Shown in pieces: positions 61,974 through 64,000 of a stretch of DNA of 64,000 bases. The notes beneath the pieces were generated by a model. That model searched no databases and had not been told where the DNA came from. It saw only the letters and a program-made list of their open reading frames with translations. How positions within the stretch are numbered: position 1 is the stretch's first letter; each line of letters opens with the position of its first letter. The stretch comes from Nibrella saemangeumensis (GTDB lineage Bacteria; Bacteroidota; Bacteroidia; Cytophagales; Spirosomataceae): contig NZ_BAABHD010000024.1 in the NCBI RefSeq assembly GCF_039541915.1, positions 310,001 through 374,000 of the forward strand. Reading direction: 5' to 3'. The translations under genes and the position numbers were made by a program.

Positions 61974-64000
61974 TTAGGGTGTAGCTGCGATTTGTAAGAG
62001 ATTAGCAATCAAACCCGTCCAGCCGGTTTGGTGGGATGCGCCCACACCACGTCCCGAATCCCCGTGAAAATATTCGTAGAAGGGAATATAATCCCGAAAA
62101 TGTGGATCATGCTGAAACGTCTCCTGTTCGCCGAACACAGGTCTTTTGCCCGCAGCATCCCGCAGGAAGATGCCCGACAGGCGACGGGCCATCTCCCGGG
62201 CTATTTCTCCAAGGGTTAAAAACTGTCCCGAACCGGTTGGGCATTCTACCTTGAAATCATCGCCGTAGTATTGGTGGAACCGTTGCAGGGATTCGACCAA
62301 CAGGTAATTGACCGGAAACCAGATGGGTCCCCGCCAGTTGGAATTCCCGCCGAACATATAGGAATCGGACTCACCCGGCTGGTATGTCACCCGGAAACTG
62401 TTGCCATTGGCGTGAAATACGTACGGCTGGTCTTTGTGGACCCTCGACAAGGCGCGGATGCCGTAGTCGGACAGAAACTCGGTTTCGTCCAGCATCCGTT
62501 TGAGCAGCGATTTCATGCGGTGTCCGCGCAGGAGCGAAAGCAAATGTCGCTCTCCCGTACTGGATTCTTTCCAGCGCGACACCAGGCTAGCCAGATCAGG
62601 CCGGTTGTTCAGAAACCATTGCAGGCGGGCCGTAAAATGAGGCATCGCTTTGAATACTTCATCGTCCAGCACCTCTACGGCAAACAGGGGAATTAAGCCT
62701 ACCATTGACCGGACTTTCAGTTGAGTCCGGTCGTTGTCCGGTGTTCGGAGCACATCGTAGAAGAACTCATCTTCCCCATCCCAAAGATTGATTCCCTGGT
62801 TGCCTACATTGGCCATAGCGCCGGCGATGTAGAGGAAATGCTCAAAGAACTTGGTGGCAAGCCCCTGGTAGACGTGGTTTTCTTTGGCCAGTTCCAGCGC
62901 CATTCGCATCAGGTTCAGGGCGTACATGGCCATCCAGCTGGTACCATCGGCCTGTTCAATGTGACCACCGGTCGGCAAAGGAGCGCTGCGGTCAAATACG
63001 CCGATGTTATCCAGCCCCAGGAAACCGCCCTGAAATACGTTTAGCCCCTCTTTGTCTTTACGATTTACCCACCAGTTGAAATTAAGCAACAGTTTATGAA
63101 ACACACTTTCCAGGAAGTCCCGGTCGCCTACACCATCATGCTGTTTCTGGTCTATTCGGTACACCCGCCAGGTGGCCCAGGCGTGTACCGGAGGGTTTAC
63201 GTCGCTAAAGTGCCATTCGTAGGCCGGGAGTTGGCCGTTGGGGTGCATGTACCATTCCTGGGTGAGCAGGAGCAATTGGTATTTGGCAAATTCGGGGTCC
63301 ACCAGAGCCAGCGGCACGCAGTGAAACGCCAGATCCCAGGCCGCATACCAAGGGTACTCCCACTTGTCGGGCATGGAAATAACTTCGGAATTGTTGAGGT
63401 GGAACCAGGCATTATTGCGGCCCGCTTTGCGGCTTTCGGGGGGAGGTGGTTGCCCCGGATCACCGTCCAGCCACTGGCGTACATCAAAATAATAGTATTG
63501 TTTACTCCAGAGCATACCCGCCAACGCTTGTCGCTGTACCCGGCGGGCATCTTCCCCGGCCAGGCTTGCCTGCAAATCGGCGTAAAACGTATCAGCTTCG
63601 GCTTTGCGCTTAGCCAGCAGGCTGTCAAAATCGGCAAACGGCTGCTCGATTTGTCCTTTCCCTAAACGGAGTCGAAGGGTAATGGATGCGCCGGCAGCTA
63701 CCCTAAAGTTATAGTGGACGGTGGCTTTGGTACCTTGCTGCAGGGGATTTACGGCTTGCCTGTTTCCGTTTACGAGATACTCATTTATGCCATCTTTGTA
63801 GTAGGCCTGCGGACCGCCAGTTCCGTATAAGCGGGCAGCATTCGTCTCATTTTCGCAGAAGAGAAAATCAGGATGCCCGTCGGCGTAAAGCGTAAAATTG
63901 CCCAGATCCCGATGATTGATGTTTATAATGGTCTCCGAAGCATCCGCGGAGAGTTCCGGCCGGTAGGCATCGTAGCCCCATGACCAGGTATTGCGAAACC
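61974..64000 (-). CDS. GH63/MGH1-like glycoside hydrolase, 5' end beyond the window
   Basis: The frame is open from 64000 to the stop at 61974, giving 675 residues with the N-terminus missing. A start at 63575 would be internal. The visible N-terminal part is a beta-sandwich (NTWSWGYDAYRPEL, INHRDLGNFTLYADG, AAGASITLRLRLG). The C-terminal part is an alpha/alpha-toroid with EYPWYAAWDLAFHCVPLALVD, HPNGQLPAYEWHFSDVNPPVHAWA, FQGGFLGLDNIGVFDRSAP, and WRGPIWFPVNYLLVES. These match GH63-type glucosidases and the MGH1-like group, which cut alpha-glucosidic or mannosyl-glycerate-type links with an Asp and a Glu as acid and base; Asp in WDLAFH is the likely acid. No signal can be judged because the N-terminus lies outside. 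Confidence 0.85.
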   Translation of the reverse strand, partial: FRNTWSWGYDAYRPELSADASETIININHRDLGNFTLYADGHPDFLFCENETNAARLYGTGGPQAYYKDGINEYLVNGNRQAVNPLQQGTKATVHYNFRVAAGASITLRLRLGKGQIEQPFADFDSLLAKRKAEADTFYADLQASLAGEDARRVQRQALAGMLWSKQYYYFDVRQWLDGDPGQPPPPESRKAGRNNAWFHLNNSEVISMPDKWEYPWYAAWDLAFHCVPLALVDPEFAKYQLLLLTQEWYMHPNGQLPAYEWHFSDVNPPVHAWATWRVYRIDQKQHDGVGDRDFLESVFHKLLLNFNWWVNRKDKEGLNVFQGGFLGLDNIGVFDRSAPLPTGGHIEQADGTSWMAMYALNLMRMALELAKENHVYQGLATKFFEHFLYIAGAMANVGNQGINLWDGEDEFFYDVLRTPDNDRTQLKVRSMVGLIPLFAVEVLDDEVFKAMPHFTARLQWFLNNRPDLASLVSRWKESSTGERHLLSLLRGHRMKSLLKRMLDETEFLSDYGIRALSRVHKDQPYVFHANGNSFRVTYQPGESDSYMFGGNSNWRGPIWFPVNYLLVESLQRFHQYYGDDFKVECPTGSGQFLTLGEIAREMARRLSGIFLRDAAGKRPVFGEQETFQHDPHFRDYIPFYEYFHGDSGRGVGASHQTGWTGLIANLLQIAATP

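Overview
The window looks like a chromosomal segment of a Bacteroidota member, most likely Cytophagales of the Spirosomataceae (Spirosoma-like) type; the family-level placement is inference. The evidence is a SusC/SusD pair, two hybrid two-component (HTCS) regulators, type IX secretion (T9SS) C-terminal domains, LytS-type kinases, TAnnTTTG-type -7 promoter elements, and a G+C content of roughly 50-60 percent in most genes. No rRNA, tRNA, CRISPR array, insertion sequence or phage gene was recognised.

Layout. 1-574 is the 5' part of a nucleotidyltransferase gene. 732-3886 is a secreted sugar-oxidation cassette (gluconate-dehydrogenase subunit 3-like protein, GMC oxidoreductase, exported sugar isomerase). 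4035-6133 is a translationally coupled pair of LytS-type histidine kinases. It converges on a large secreted GH13 alpha-amylase with a T9SS tail (6194-9829). 10048-17773 holds a stand-alone polynucleotide kinase, a small membrane protein, a duplicated beta-helix T9SS protein, a membrane TPR/HTH regulator, an NTF2-like protein, an AraC regulator and a DUF983 protein. 17811-23333 has a multi-PAS kinase, a YihY/BrkB membrane protein, a glycine-zipper protein and a lipoprotein.

23411-34536 is read almost entirely leftward: an exported toroid-like protein, a VapBC-type toxin-antitoxin pair, then a six-gene run (read in order: AraC regulator, Tat-targeted DegT-type aminotransferase, ceramidase-like hydrolase, propeller protein, Tat-targeted sugar isomerase, PVC-type cytochrome). 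A phytanoyl-CoA dioxygenase-like gene diverges from it (34723-35724). 35942-48021 is a polysaccharide utilisation locus built as sulfatase, HTCS, SusC, SusD, sulfatase. Read together, 25.9-48.0 kb suggests uptake and periplasmic processing of a sulfated, possibly amino-substituted glycan or glycoconjugate; that linkage is inference.

48542-50476 is a membrane histidine kinase. It is followed by a lower-G+C block (about 50.5-52.5 kb) with a propeller lipoprotein, a TPR remnant and an unknown secreted protein. 52968-57083 is a second HTCS with no SusC/D beside it, followed by a 1480-residue secreted protein with seven exact 180-bp repeats (57238-61680). The window ends in a GH63/MGH1-like glycosidase read leftward and cut by the window edge.

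The most unusual items are the Tat-exported PLP enzyme operon, degenerate octanucleotide (TGGTTNNN) repeat tracts that touch gene boundaries at 10.6, 10.96 and 14.1 kb, a low-G+C domain inserted into the amylase, and an A8 tract that separates the propeller lipoprotein from an out-of-phase TPR tail.
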